NCBI RefSeq assembly: GCF_004745825.1
Contig: NZ_SRLA01000004.1
Location: 124,001-188,000, forward strand
Length of the DNA: 64,000 bases
Source: Hymenobacter fodinae
GTDB lineage: Bacteria; Bacteroidota; Bacteroidia; Cytophagales; Hymenobacteraceae
Reading direction: 5' to 3'
Shown piece after piece: positions 42,161-50,037 of the stretch. Every line of letters starts with the position of its first letter. Position 1 is the stretch's first letter. The position numbers and the translations under genes are program-made. Under the pieces are notes generated by a model. It ran no database searches, was not told the origin of the DNA, and saw only the letters and a program-made list of their open reading frames with translations.

Positions 42161-43282
42161 TTACAGCGTTACTACTTGGCCTTCGTTCAGGGTTTGGTAG
42201 CCGGCGGAGATTACCTGGTCGCCGGGTTGTAGGCCACTGGTTACTTCTACCTTGCCGTTGTAAGTATTGCCGGTCTGGATAACGCGTTTGGTGGCTACTT
42301 TCTTACCACCTTTCTCATTCACTACCAGCACGTAGCTGTTTTGCTCATCTTTCTGCACCAAGTCTACGGGCAGTACGGTAGCGTTCTGGCGGTCGTAGTT
42401 CTGGATGCGCACGTTGGCTACCATGTTGGGGCGCAGCTGGCCGGCCTTGCTGCTGTTCAGGCGCAGCTCCGTAGTGAAGGTGCGGCTGGTAGGGTTAATA
42501 GTGCTGGACACCACGCGCACCGTGGCGGGCAGTTCCTCGGCACCTAGGTCAGGAATAGTTACCAGGGCTTTGTCGCCGGCTTTAATGCGAGAAGCGTAGG
42601 CCTCCGACACATCGGCCAAGATTTTACCGGTGCCGCTGCTGCTGATCAGTCGCACCACGGGGGCGCCAGGGGCTACGGTTTCACCCAACTTAGGCAATAC
42701 ATCGTCTACAGTACCGGCAAAGGGGGCTACTACGCTGTAGAGGGCGCGCTGCTGGTTTAGAGAAGCCAGGTTGCGCTGCAGGGCCTGGTAGTTGTTCTTG
42801 GCCTGCAGGTACTGGATTTCCGTTCCGATTTCCTGCTTCCAGAGGCGTTCCTGCTTTTCGTACACCACGCGGGCCAGGTCCATACGGGTCCGCAGCTCGG
42901 CAATGCTGGCATCAAGCACAGAAGCATCTACAGTGGCTAAGGTCTGGCCTTTGCGCACCTGGTCGCCGCGCTGCACGCGCAAGCTGGTGAGCGTGCCAGC
43001 GGCCCGGGCGGCCACGTTGGCGTTCTGGTCGAAATCAACCCGGCCCTGCAGCTCCAAATAGCTCTTGAAGCTTTCGGGCGCTACTTTAATAACGGAGACG
43101 GGCGTAGTCTGGGCAGCTTCACCTTCGGCTTTAGCGCCGGTTTTGGCTTCCAGCTCAGCAATCTTTGCCTGATTGGCGGCTTGTTCTTGTTTCAACTTGG
43201 CCAACTCAGCCTTGGGGTCTTTGTCGCCGCAGGCGGTCAGCAGGCCCAGAGTCAGGAGTAAGGCAGAAGCAGCGTATTTCAT
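42161..43282 (-). CDS. RND efflux periplasmic adaptor lipoprotein
   Basis: A 373-residue membrane-fusion protein. The start 'ASALLLTLGLLTACGD' is a lipobox (LTAC). A short coiled coil (about 25-50) precedes the lipoyl-type half-motif 'SLRVQRGDQVRKGQTLATV', the hairpin region (about 110-165), the second half-motif 'YSVVAPFAGTVDDVLPKLGE' and a C-terminal beta-barrel. It links the inner-membrane pump to TolC. It lies between tolC and the pump gene. Confidence 0.93.
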   Translation of the reverse strand: MKYAASALLLTLGLLTACGDKDPKAELAKLKQEQAANQAKIAELEAKTGAKAEGEAAQTTPVSVIKVAPESFKSYLELQGRVDFDQNANVAARAAGTLTSLRVQRGDQVRKGQTLATVDASVLDASIAELRTRMDLARVVYEKQERLWKQEIGTEIQYLQAKNNYQALQRNLASLNQQRALYSVVAPFAGTVDDVLPKLGETVAPGAPVVRLISSSGTGKILADVSEAYASRIKAGDKALVTIPDLGAEELPATVRVVSSTINPTSRTFTTELRLNSSKAGQLRPNMVANVRIQNYDRQNATVLPVDLVQKDEQNSYVLVVNEKGGKKVATKRVIQTGNTYNGKVEVTSGLQPGDQVISAGYQTLNEGQVVTL

Positions 43283-43290
43283 TTGAGGAG

Positions 43291-43387
43291 AAGCTAGTAG
43301 CTTATAGCAAGGAGTTAGGGAGCTAGTCGTTGATGGCAGTGCGGCTGGGTCAGAAGCTGCTAGCTCCTAGCTTCTGACGCCTAGCTT
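43291..43387. repeat. AGCTAG/AAGCTA-rich repeats and hairpin between adaptor and tolC genes
   Basis: AAGCTAGTAGCTT (43291-43303) is an inverted repeat. TCAGAAGCT (43350-43358) and AGCTTCTGA (43369-43377) form a 9-bp stem around GCTAGCTCCT, and CTAGCTTCT recurs at about 43381. The short gap is thus made of related words in both directions. It may be a remnant of a dispersed repeat. Confidence 0.45.
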
Positions 43388-45082
43388 CTATTTCTGGGCT
43401 TGGTTGTACAGCTCTCCTGTTGCTTTGTCGCGGTCTACTTTAGCCACCAGCACATCGTAGAGGGCAGCGTAGTAGTTGGTTTGCGCTTCACGCAGAGAGG
43501 TTTCAGCCGTCACCACTTCAATGTTGGAGCCTACACCCTCTTTGAACTTGATGCGCGACACGCGGGCCACTTCATCAGCCAGGTCGAGGTTGGCGCGCTG
43601 GTTATCCAGCACATCCAGGGCGTTGATGAGGGTGGTGCGGCTTTGGGCATCCTGGAGGTCAATGCTCTGGCGCAAGGTTTCGAAGCCACGCTCAATGGTC
43701 TGCTGCGCAATACGCGCCTGCTGCACCTGATACTTGCGGCGGAAGCCATCAAACACCGGAATCTGCAGACTCAGGCCCACGTTGCCGAAGCCAAACCAGT
43801 TCTGGTTAGGGAAGCCATTCGAATTGCGAGAGTCAGGGCCACGGAAGGCAAATAAGTCGCTCCGGGTTTTCGCTGAGCCCGTAAAACCGTAGGCAGCCGT
43901 AGCTACGAGGCGCGGGTAAGCGCCAGCCCGGCGGTTAGCCAGGTCTAGGCCAGCCAGAGCCTGCTGGGTCTCCAGCGTTGAAAACTCGATGCGGTTGTTG
44001 TAGTTGAATGCCGCGGCCAGCTGCCCGGTGCGGGCACCACTAAGGGCCGTTTGCTGGTCCTGGCGGTTTTGCTCAAGCGTATTGGTTGAAGCAGGCACAG
44101 GGGCGTTAGGTACTCCCCCTAGGCCAGTCACGCCAGCCCCGGTTGCCAAGTTAGCCACGCCCAGGCGCTGACGCAGAGCTCCGGCATCAACAACCGCTGC
44201 GCTCAGCGAATCGGTTAGCTGTACGGCTTGTTCCTGGGGTAGGCCCATCTGGAATTTGAGCAGGGCTACGCTCAGCTCCGTGAGGCGCTGGGCCTTCTGC
44301 TGCTCCACCACCAAGTTGTTGCGCTGCACCTGCAGGCGCTGCACATCCAACTTCTCAGCAAAACCAGCTTTGAACGTCTGGTTGGTTTGGAATAGAATCG
44401 TGTCGAGGCGCTGTACGTTGCGGCTCAGCAACTGCAGCCGCTCACGGGCTACCAGCGTGCTGTAGTAGGCTTTGCTTACCTGCTCCACCACATCAATTTC
44501 AGCCTGCTGGGTTTGCTTCTGAGCCAGTTGCTCATAGACTTTTGCTGCCTTTAGGCCAATCAGGTAAGAGCCATCAAACAGCAGCTGCGATACGGAAGCG
44601 CTGGTGTTGCCCGCGTGGCGCAGTCCGAATGCCAGTGCTTGTGGAGGCACCGGATCAGAGGGTACCGTAACGGGGGCAATGTTCACGGTTTGGCCGGCCT
44701 GGGCTGCCGCTACGTCGGCGGCGGTCAGGGGCGTCACGGTTGACCCACCAGCAAAGGCACCAAAGTCTACCAGACTCTTCTGGAGCTTGAAGTTGTCGGC
44801 GAGGTTAGCGGCTACGTTTACCTGGGGCAAGCCCGCCGACCGAATTTCTCCTACCCGCGCTTTGGCCGTCTGCTCGCCTAAGCGCGTGGCCAGCAACGAC
44901 GACTTGTTCTTAATAGCATAATCAACGGCCTGCTGCAGCGACAAGGGCATATTGTCTACTATAGCTGCCTGGTTGTTTAGTGCCGGCTGCGAGGCCGTGG
45001 GCGTTTGCGCCAGGGTAGCGCCAGCGGGGGCCAACAGGCCCGGCCCGGCGGCCAGTAGCAAAACGCGGAGGTTCTTTTTCAT
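43388..45082 (-). CDS. TolC family outer-membrane efflux protein
   Basis: A 564-residue TolC-like protein with a signal peptide ending TLAQ. Two repeats of the outer-membrane efflux domain are seen: helices near 'MPLSLQQAVDYAIKNKSSL' and, in the second half, 'LRQSIDLQDAQSRTTLINAL' and 'KEGVGSNIEVVTAETSLREA'. An Ala/Gly/Thr-rich insert (about 118-160) is extra. It follows tetR by 29 bases and probably forms the outer channel for the adaptor and pump. Confidence 0.93.
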   Translation of the reverse strand: MKKNLRVLLLAAGPGLLAPAGATLAQTPTASQPALNNQAAIVDNMPLSLQQAVDYAIKNKSSLLATRLGEQTAKARVGEIRSAGLPQVNVAANLADNFKLQKSLVDFGAFAGGSTVTPLTAADVAAAQAGQTVNIAPVTVPSDPVPPQALAFGLRHAGNTSASVSQLLFDGSYLIGLKAAKVYEQLAQKQTQQAEIDVVEQVSKAYYSTLVARERLQLLSRNVQRLDTILFQTNQTFKAGFAEKLDVQRLQVQRNNLVVEQQKAQRLTELSVALLKFQMGLPQEQAVQLTDSLSAAVVDAGALRQRLGVANLATGAGVTGLGGVPNAPVPASTNTLEQNRQDQQTALSGARTGQLAAAFNYNNRIEFSTLETQQALAGLDLANRRAGAYPRLVATAAYGFTGSAKTRSDLFAFRGPDSRNSNGFPNQNWFGFGNVGLSLQIPVFDGFRRKYQVQQARIAQQTIERGFETLRQSIDLQDAQSRTTLINALDVLDNQRANLDLADEVARVSRIKFKEGVGSNIEVVTAETSLREAQTNYYAALYDVLVAKVDRDKATGELYNQAQK

Positions 45083-45111
45083 ATGGAAAGCAAACTCTGG
45101 TGTCGGAGCGG

Positions 45112-45726
45112 TTATTCTTCTTCCGTCACGTGACGGTATTCATTAATCAACTTGTGGCCCTTCAGCGTCACCATCCCTAGCAGGAAGTGCTCGTTGCACA
45201 CCATTTGCACGCGGCTCTGGTTGAACTGGGTGTGGGGGAACAGAGTAGGATCGAAAAGGATATCAATTTGAGCCAGGCGCAGGCGCGAAAGCACCTCAAT
45301 GTCGAGGTCGGCGCGGTAGAGGCCCTCCGCCACGCCGCGGCGCAGGTTGTCCTGAATCTGGCTCAGGATGTATTTATTCTTGTGCGCGTGGAACAGGTTC
45401 CAGGCCTCAGGGTAGTATTTGCGCAGGTCGTGGATGGCATTGGGGTTTACTTCCGCGAACTGGCGTTCCGCCCAGTCCATCATCTGCACCATCTCATCCA
45501 CCGCGTTCTGGGTTTTGCCGATGATGCCTTCGCACTCCCCTTGTACCCCGTTTAAATGGTTGGCAATAACGGCCGATACAATCTGGTCTTTGTTCTCAAA
45601 CCATTTATAGAGCGTTTTCTTGGAGATGCCTAAATGCGTGGCAATGTCATCCATCGACACGCTTTTGATGCCGTTGCGGGTAAAGAGCCCCAGGGCAGCT
45701 TGCAGGATTCTGTCTTTCACTTCCAT
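45112..45726 (-). CDS. TetR/AcrR family regulator of the efflux operon
   Basis: A 204-residue TetR-type regulator. The N-terminal helix-turn-helix reads 'GLFTRNGIKSVSMDDIATHL' followed by GISKKTLYKWFENK. The C-terminal helical domain would bind an unknown ligand. The ATG at 45726 is preferred to a GTG one codon earlier. It is the first gene of the tetR-tolC-adaptor-pump operon, and a perfect inverted repeat covers its promoter, so it probably represses itself and the pump genes. Confidence 0.92.
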   Translation of the reverse strand: MEVKDRILQAALGLFTRNGIKSVSMDDIATHLGISKKTLYKWFENKDQIVSAVIANHLNGVQGECEGIIGKTQNAVDEMVQMMDWAERQFAEVNPNAIHDLRKYYPEAWNLFHAHKNKYILSQIQDNLRRGVAEGLYRADLDIEVLSRLRLAQIDILFDPTLFPHTQFNQSRVQMVCNEHFLLGMVTLKGHKLINEYRHVTEEE

Positions 45727-45737
45727 CACTTCGAGGA

Positions 45738-45745
45738 CAAAGGTA
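45738..45745 (-). promoter_or_regulatory. TAnnTTTG -7 element of the efflux operon
   Basis: TACCTTTG on the reverse strand, 11 bases before the tetR ATG. Confidence 0.6.
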
Positions 45746-45747
45746 CT

Positions 45748-45779
45748 ATGGAAACTTTAAATGATTCCTAAGTTTCCAT
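45748..45779. promoter_or_regulatory. inverted-repeat operator, probably for TetR
   Basis: ATGGAAACTT (45748-45757) and AAGTTTCCAT (45770-45779) are perfectly complementary with 12 bases between. The site starts 2 bases upstream of the -7 element, so a bound dimer would block RNA polymerase. Confidence 0.65.
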
Positions 45780-45945
45780 TAGTATTTTGCTATCAATTTT
45801 TGTGACGGATAGTTCCCCCATTGTCTGACGATTAGTCCGACTGAATACTTTAGCTGGTGATAACTTTTTTCTTGCGAGCTTTCTGCTGTGGGCTGGTTTG
45901 CGGCGTTGGCGTACCTTGCCACTCTGTTCTTCAAATTTTGCCTTT

Positions 45946-46425
45946 ATGAAAATCCGTACCGGCTTCGGCTACGACGTTCACCAACTCAAGGAAGGCTTAC
46001 CGTTCTGGCTGGGCGGCATTCAGGTTCCGCATACCCACGGCGCGCTAGGCCACTCCGATGCCGACGTACTCATTCACGTTATCTGCGACGCTCTGCTGGG
46101 CGCGGCTAACCTGCGCGACATCGGCTTCCACTTCCCCGATACCGATCCGCAATACAAAGGCATTGACAGCAAGCGTTTGCTGGCCGAAGTGGTGCGCCTG
46201 CTCACGGAGCGCGGCTACAGCATTTCTAACATCGACTCTACCATTTGCCTGGAGGCGCCCAAGGTGAACCCGCACATTCCGGAAATGCAGCGGGTATTGG
46301 CCGAGGTAATGGGCATTGAAGAAAACGACATCAGCATCAAGGCCACCACCACCGAAAAGCTCGGTTTTGTGGGGCGCCGGGAAGGCGTGGCGGCTTACGC
46401 TTCGGTGCTCATCATGCAACCCTAG
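45946..46425 (+). CDS. ispF: 2-C-methyl-D-erythritol 2,4-cyclodiphosphate synthase
   Basis: A 159-residue IspF of the MEP isoprenoid pathway. It cyclises CDP-ME 2-phosphate, releasing CMP. The zinc ligands are in 'GYDVHQL' and 'LGHSDADVLIHVICDALLGA'; 'DIGFHFPDTDPQYKGIDS' and 'SIKATTTEKLGFVGRREGVA' are family signatures. The ATG at 45946 starts the conserved 'MKIRTGFGYDVH'. It agrees with PdxJ in showing a DXP-based metabolism. The TAG stop lies in CTAGGCC. Confidence 0.96.
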   Translation: MKIRTGFGYDVHQLKEGLPFWLGGIQVPHTHGALGHSDADVLIHVICDALLGAANLRDIGFHFPDTDPQYKGIDSKRLLAEVVRLLTERGYSISNIDSTICLEAPKVNPHIPEMQRVLAEVMGIEENDISIKATTTEKLGFVGRREGVAAYASVLIMQP

Positions 46426-46484
46426 GCCACTAACCCTGACTTTCCCATCGGTTTTTCCATTCCGCCCACCATCCATACTCCTTT

Positions 46485-48170
46485 ATGTACAAACCTTCCC
46501 TCCTAGCCCTGCTGCTCGCGGCTAGCTGTATGACCTCGGCGGTGGCCCAAGATGCCCCCGAGAAGATCAAAGTCAAGACCAAGCGTAAGAATAAAACGGA
46601 AGCTCCGGCCGCTACTTCCGAGGCTACCAAGCAGGCCCCGGTTGACGCTGACTGGGCCCTGAACTACGGCCAGACCATCACCCAGGCCGATCTGCGGCAG
46701 CACCTAACTGTGCTAGCATCGGATGCCTACGAGGGCCGCGAAACCGGCGAGAAAGGTCAGAAAATGGCGGCTGAGTACATCAGCCAACAGTTTAAGGCGC
46801 TAGGCCTCACCGGCCCCGTACAGGGCTCTGACAACCCTTACCTGCAGCACTTCACCATGGAGCGCAGCACCTGGGCCGACGGCGCTACCCTGAAAGTAGG
46901 TGGCCAAACCTTTAAGTGGCTGACCGATTTCTATGGTGCCGGCAACTCGCCCTTCGAGAACGAAACGGCTCTGCAGCCGGTGTTTGCGGGCTACGGCATC
47001 GAGCAAGACGGTTACTCCGACTACAGTGGCCTAGGCGACGTGAAAGGCAAGGACCTGATTATTCTGCTGGGTGAGCCCATGAACGACAAGGGCACTGCCA
47101 CGCTAGGCAAAGACGGCCAACCCAGCAAATGGGGCACCGACTACCGCGCCAAATCTGCACTAGCTTCGCAGAAAGGAGCCCGCTCGGTGTTCTTCGTAGA
47201 TTTCAGCCCCAATGCGAATTTCGAGAAGCTAGCGGCTCGCATGACGCCTTATATCAGTCGGCCTAGCATCAGCTTCAAGGATGCGCAGCAGGCACCCCGC
47301 ACGACGGCTTTCTTCGTGTCGCCGGCGGTGGGCTACAAAATGCTGGGCACTACGGCGGCTAACGTAACCAAGTACGCGGCCGCTACTGGCAAAGCCGGTA
47401 AGCCCACGGCCAGCGGCTTCAAGCCGGCGAAGGTGATGCTGAAAGCAGCTAAAAAGCGTGAGGACTTCACCACCGAAAACGTGCTTGGCTTCCTGGAAGG
47501 CTCTGACCTGAAAAATGAGGTACTGGTGCTGTCGGCTCACTACGACCACATTGGCGTAATCAATGGTGAGGTGCACAACGGCGCCGACGACGATGGTTCG
47601 GGTACAGTTTCGGTGATTGAAATGGCCCAGGCCTTCACGAAGGCAAAAGCTGAAGGCCACGGCCCGCGCCGCAGCATTCTATTCCTGACCGTGACGGGTG
47701 AGGAGAAAGGTCTGCTGGGCTCAGAATACTACACTGACCACCCCATCTTCCCGCTGGAAAGCACCATTGCCGACTTGAACACCGACATGGTGGGCCGTAC
47801 CGATAAGGACCACGAAGGCAAGGGCGACTACGTGTACGTGATTGGCTCGGATAAGCTCTCTTCAGAGCTGCACACCATTCTGCAGGGGGCCAACCAGAAG
47901 TACACCCAGATGGACCTCGACTTCCGCTACAACGACCCGGAAGACCCGAACCGTTTCTATTACCGCTCCGACCACTACAACTTTGCCAAGCACCGCATTC
48001 CGGTGGCGTTCTTCTTCAACGGCGTGCATGCTGACTACCACGGCGCCGGCGACGAAGTAGAGAAGATTGAGTTTCCGAAGATGGAGAAGCGCGCCCGTTT
48101 GGTGTTCTTCACTGCCTGGGACCTCGCCAACCGCGACCAGCGCATTGTAGTTGACTCCAACAAGAAGTAA
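46485..48170 (+). CDS. M28 family metallopeptidase, copy 1
   Basis: A 561-residue exported aminopeptidase-like protein. Signal peptide residues 1-21 end VAQ; a basic linker follows. Residues about 130-320 contain a PA-like insert. The M28 core has the zinc-ligand segments 'VLSAHYDHIGVINGEVHNGA', 'DDDGSGTVSVIEMAQAF', 'VTGEEKGLLGSEYYTDHP', 'ADLNTDMVGRTDKDH' and 'DHYNFAKHRIPVAFFF'. It probably releases N-terminal amino acids in the periplasm or outside. A related gene follows directly. Confidence 0.93.
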   Translation: MYKPSLLALLLAASCMTSAVAQDAPEKIKVKTKRKNKTEAPAATSEATKQAPVDADWALNYGQTITQADLRQHLTVLASDAYEGRETGEKGQKMAAEYISQQFKALGLTGPVQGSDNPYLQHFTMERSTWADGATLKVGGQTFKWLTDFYGAGNSPFENETALQPVFAGYGIEQDGYSDYSGLGDVKGKDLIILLGEPMNDKGTATLGKDGQPSKWGTDYRAKSALASQKGARSVFFVDFSPNANFEKLAARMTPYISRPSISFKDAQQAPRTTAFFVSPAVGYKMLGTTAANVTKYAAATGKAGKPTASGFKPAKVMLKAAKKREDFTTENVLGFLEGSDLKNEVLVLSAHYDHIGVINGEVHNGADDDGSGTVSVIEMAQAFTKAKAEGHGPRRSILFLTVTGEEKGLLGSEYYTDHPIFPLESTIADLNTDMVGRTDKDHEGKGDYVYVIGSDKLSSELHTILQGANQKYTQMDLDFRYNDPEDPNRFYYRSDHYNFAKHRIPVAFFFNGVHADYHGAGDEVEKIEFPKMEKRARLVFFTAWDLANRDQRIVVDSNKK

Positions 48171-48180
48171 GTAACCCAAT

Positions 48181-48283
48181 AAAAGCCGTCATTCCGGGTC
48201 CAGTGAAGCAGGAGCCTGCCAGAACGCCGTTGCACAGACAACTCGTTTGGCTACCTTTTCCCTGGCCTAGAATGACGGCTTTT
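48181..48283. repeat. 14-bp inverted repeat with a 75-base loop between the M28 genes
   Basis: AAAAGCCGTCATTC (48181-48194) and GAATGACGGCTTTT (48270-48283) are perfectly complementary. As an RNA this could act as a terminator with a T-run, but the loop is unusually long and the termini resemble a small mobile repeat. Confidence 0.5.
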
Positions 48284-48309
48284 TGTGTCTTGCCCATTCC
48301 TACTGCTCC

Positions 48310-49941
48310 GTGAACAGATTTTTACTTTCCGCTATCCTTCTTATGGGCTCCGTTTCAGGGGCCTGGGCCCAGAAAGAGGCCACACCCGCCGCTGCTGACC
48401 CGGCGGCGCGGTTTGCCGCCGTCGTTACGGCCACCGAGCTGCGCCGCCACCTTACTGAGCTGGCCTCGGATGCTTACCAGGGCCGCGAAACCGGCCAGCC
48501 CGGCCAGAAGAAAGCCGCCGAGTACATTGCCCAGCAGTTCACTGGCCTAGGCTTGCGGGGCCCGGTTACCACGAGCAGCAACCCCTATTGGCAGCCGTTT
48601 AGCCTGGTAAAGACCACGCCCAACGGCTACGCGTCCATCAGCATCAATGGCCGCTACTTCGACCAGATGCGCGATTTTATTGGGTTTGGCACCTCGCCCT
48701 TTACTACGCCCACCCCAGCCGACCCAGTCTTTCTGGGTTTTGGCATTGAGACGGAGCGTTATAATGATTATGCCAATAAGCCCGACATCCGGGGCAAAGA
48801 CGTACTTGTGCTCCAGGGTGAGCCCACTGACGGGCGGGGCCGTTATTTGCTGTCGGGCTCAAGCCAGGAGAGTTCCTGGGGCTCTGGTTACCGCAAGGCA
48901 GCCCTGGCTCGCGACAAAGGCGCCCGCAGCGTGGTGGTCATTACGTTTGCCGGTACCTCGCAGTTTGAAGCCATGGGGGCTGGAGTGGCGGAACAGTTGG
49001 CCGAACCGTCCTTCACGCTGGTGGCCCCCGTGCCCCAGCCCCAGGATGAAAGCTCCCTGGCCGAAACCCCACCGGAAGGCATTAGTCTGTATGTAACCTC
49101 CTTCGACCTAGGCCTAGCCCTACTTGGTGCCCAGGCCGAAGCCCTGCAAAACTACGTGCTGAGCAGCTACAGCACGGGCAAACCGCCCAAGCCCCTGCAG
49201 CCAGTACCGTTCACATTTTCCATCCCACAGAAACAAGAAACCGTCACGTCGGAGAACGTGCTAGGCTTTCTGGAAGGAACCGATAAAAAGGATGAGCTAG
49301 TGGTTATATCTGCTCACTACGACCACCTAGGCGTGCAGCACGACACTATTTACAACGGAGCTGACGATGATGGCTCGGGCACTAGCGCCGTGCTGACCTT
49401 GGCTCAGGCCTTCGCCAAAGCAAAAGCCGAAGGGCAAGGCCCGCGGCGCAGTATTCTGTTTCTGCTGAACACCGGCGAAGAAAAAGGGCTGTTGGGCTCT
49501 CAGTATTACACTACTCACCCAGTGGTGCCACTAGAAATCACCATTGCCGACCTCAACATTGATATGGTAGGTCGTACCGACCAGCGCCACGCCAGCAAGA
49601 GCGAGTATGTGTACATCATCGGCTCCGACCGGCTTAGCCCCGAGCTACACGCCCTGAATGAGGCCGCTAACAAGCGCTACACGCACCTCAAGCTCGACTA
49701 CAAATACAACGAGCCCAACGACCCCGAGCAGCTTTATACCCGCTCCGACCACTATAACTTCGCCCGATACCGCATTCCCGTCATCTTCTACACCAGTGGC
49801 CTACACCAAGATTACCACAAGGCCACCGACGACGTAGAGCACATTGAATTTGACAAGCTAGAGCAGCGCGCCCGCCTGGTGTTTTATACCGCCTGGGACC
49901 TCGCCAACCGCCCCCAGCGCCCCGCCGTGACGGTGAAGTAG
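48310..49941 (+). CDS. M28 family metallopeptidase, copy 2
   Basis: A 543-residue paralogue of the preceding peptidase with the same domain order. It starts at GTG 48310, which begins the signal peptide 'MNRFLLSAILLMGSVSGAWA'. Matching segments are 'TELASDAYQGRETGQPGQKK', 'VVISAHYDHLGVQHDTIYNG', 'NTGEEKGLLGSQYY' and 'DHYNFARYRIPVIFY'. All zinc ligands are kept. The tandem pair points to a local duplication with divergence, probably of substrate range. Confidence 0.93.
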   Translation: MNRFLLSAILLMGSVSGAWAQKEATPAAADPAARFAAVVTATELRRHLTELASDAYQGRETGQPGQKKAAEYIAQQFTGLGLRGPVTTSSNPYWQPFSLVKTTPNGYASISINGRYFDQMRDFIGFGTSPFTTPTPADPVFLGFGIETERYNDYANKPDIRGKDVLVLQGEPTDGRGRYLLSGSSQESSWGSGYRKAALARDKGARSVVVITFAGTSQFEAMGAGVAEQLAEPSFTLVAPVPQPQDESSLAETPPEGISLYVTSFDLGLALLGAQAEALQNYVLSSYSTGKPPKPLQPVPFTFSIPQKQETVTSENVLGFLEGTDKKDELVVISAHYDHLGVQHDTIYNGADDDGSGTSAVLTLAQAFAKAKAEGQGPRRSILFLLNTGEEKGLLGSQYYTTHPVVPLEITIADLNIDMVGRTDQRHASKSEYVYIIGSDRLSPELHALNEAANKRYTHLKLDYKYNEPNDPEQLYTRSDHYNFARYRIPVIFYTSGLHQDYHKATDDVEHIEFDKLEQRARLVFYTAWDLANRPQRPAVTVK

Positions 49942-49950
49942 AGGTGCGTT

Positions 49951-49968
49951 GAGTGGCCTAGGCCACTC
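49951..49968. repeat. perfect 18-bp palindrome GAGTGGCCTAGGCCACTC
   Basis: The sequence is its own reverse complement and centres on CCTAGG. It lies 10 bases past the stop of the second M28 gene. It is the longest intact form of the motif that recurs through the window. There is no loop or T-run, so a terminator role is unlikely. Confidence 0.6.
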
Positions 49969-50000
49969 GCTTCCCGAAACTAATTGCTAGCGGTAGGTTT

Positions 50001-50008
50001 TATCTTTG
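50001..50008 (+). promoter_or_regulatory. TAnnTTTG -7 element of lutB
   Basis: TATCTTTG lies 29 bases upstream of the lutB ATG. Confidence 0.55.
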
Positions 50009-50037
50009 CCCGTACCTGCTGATTTATCTGTGCTGCT

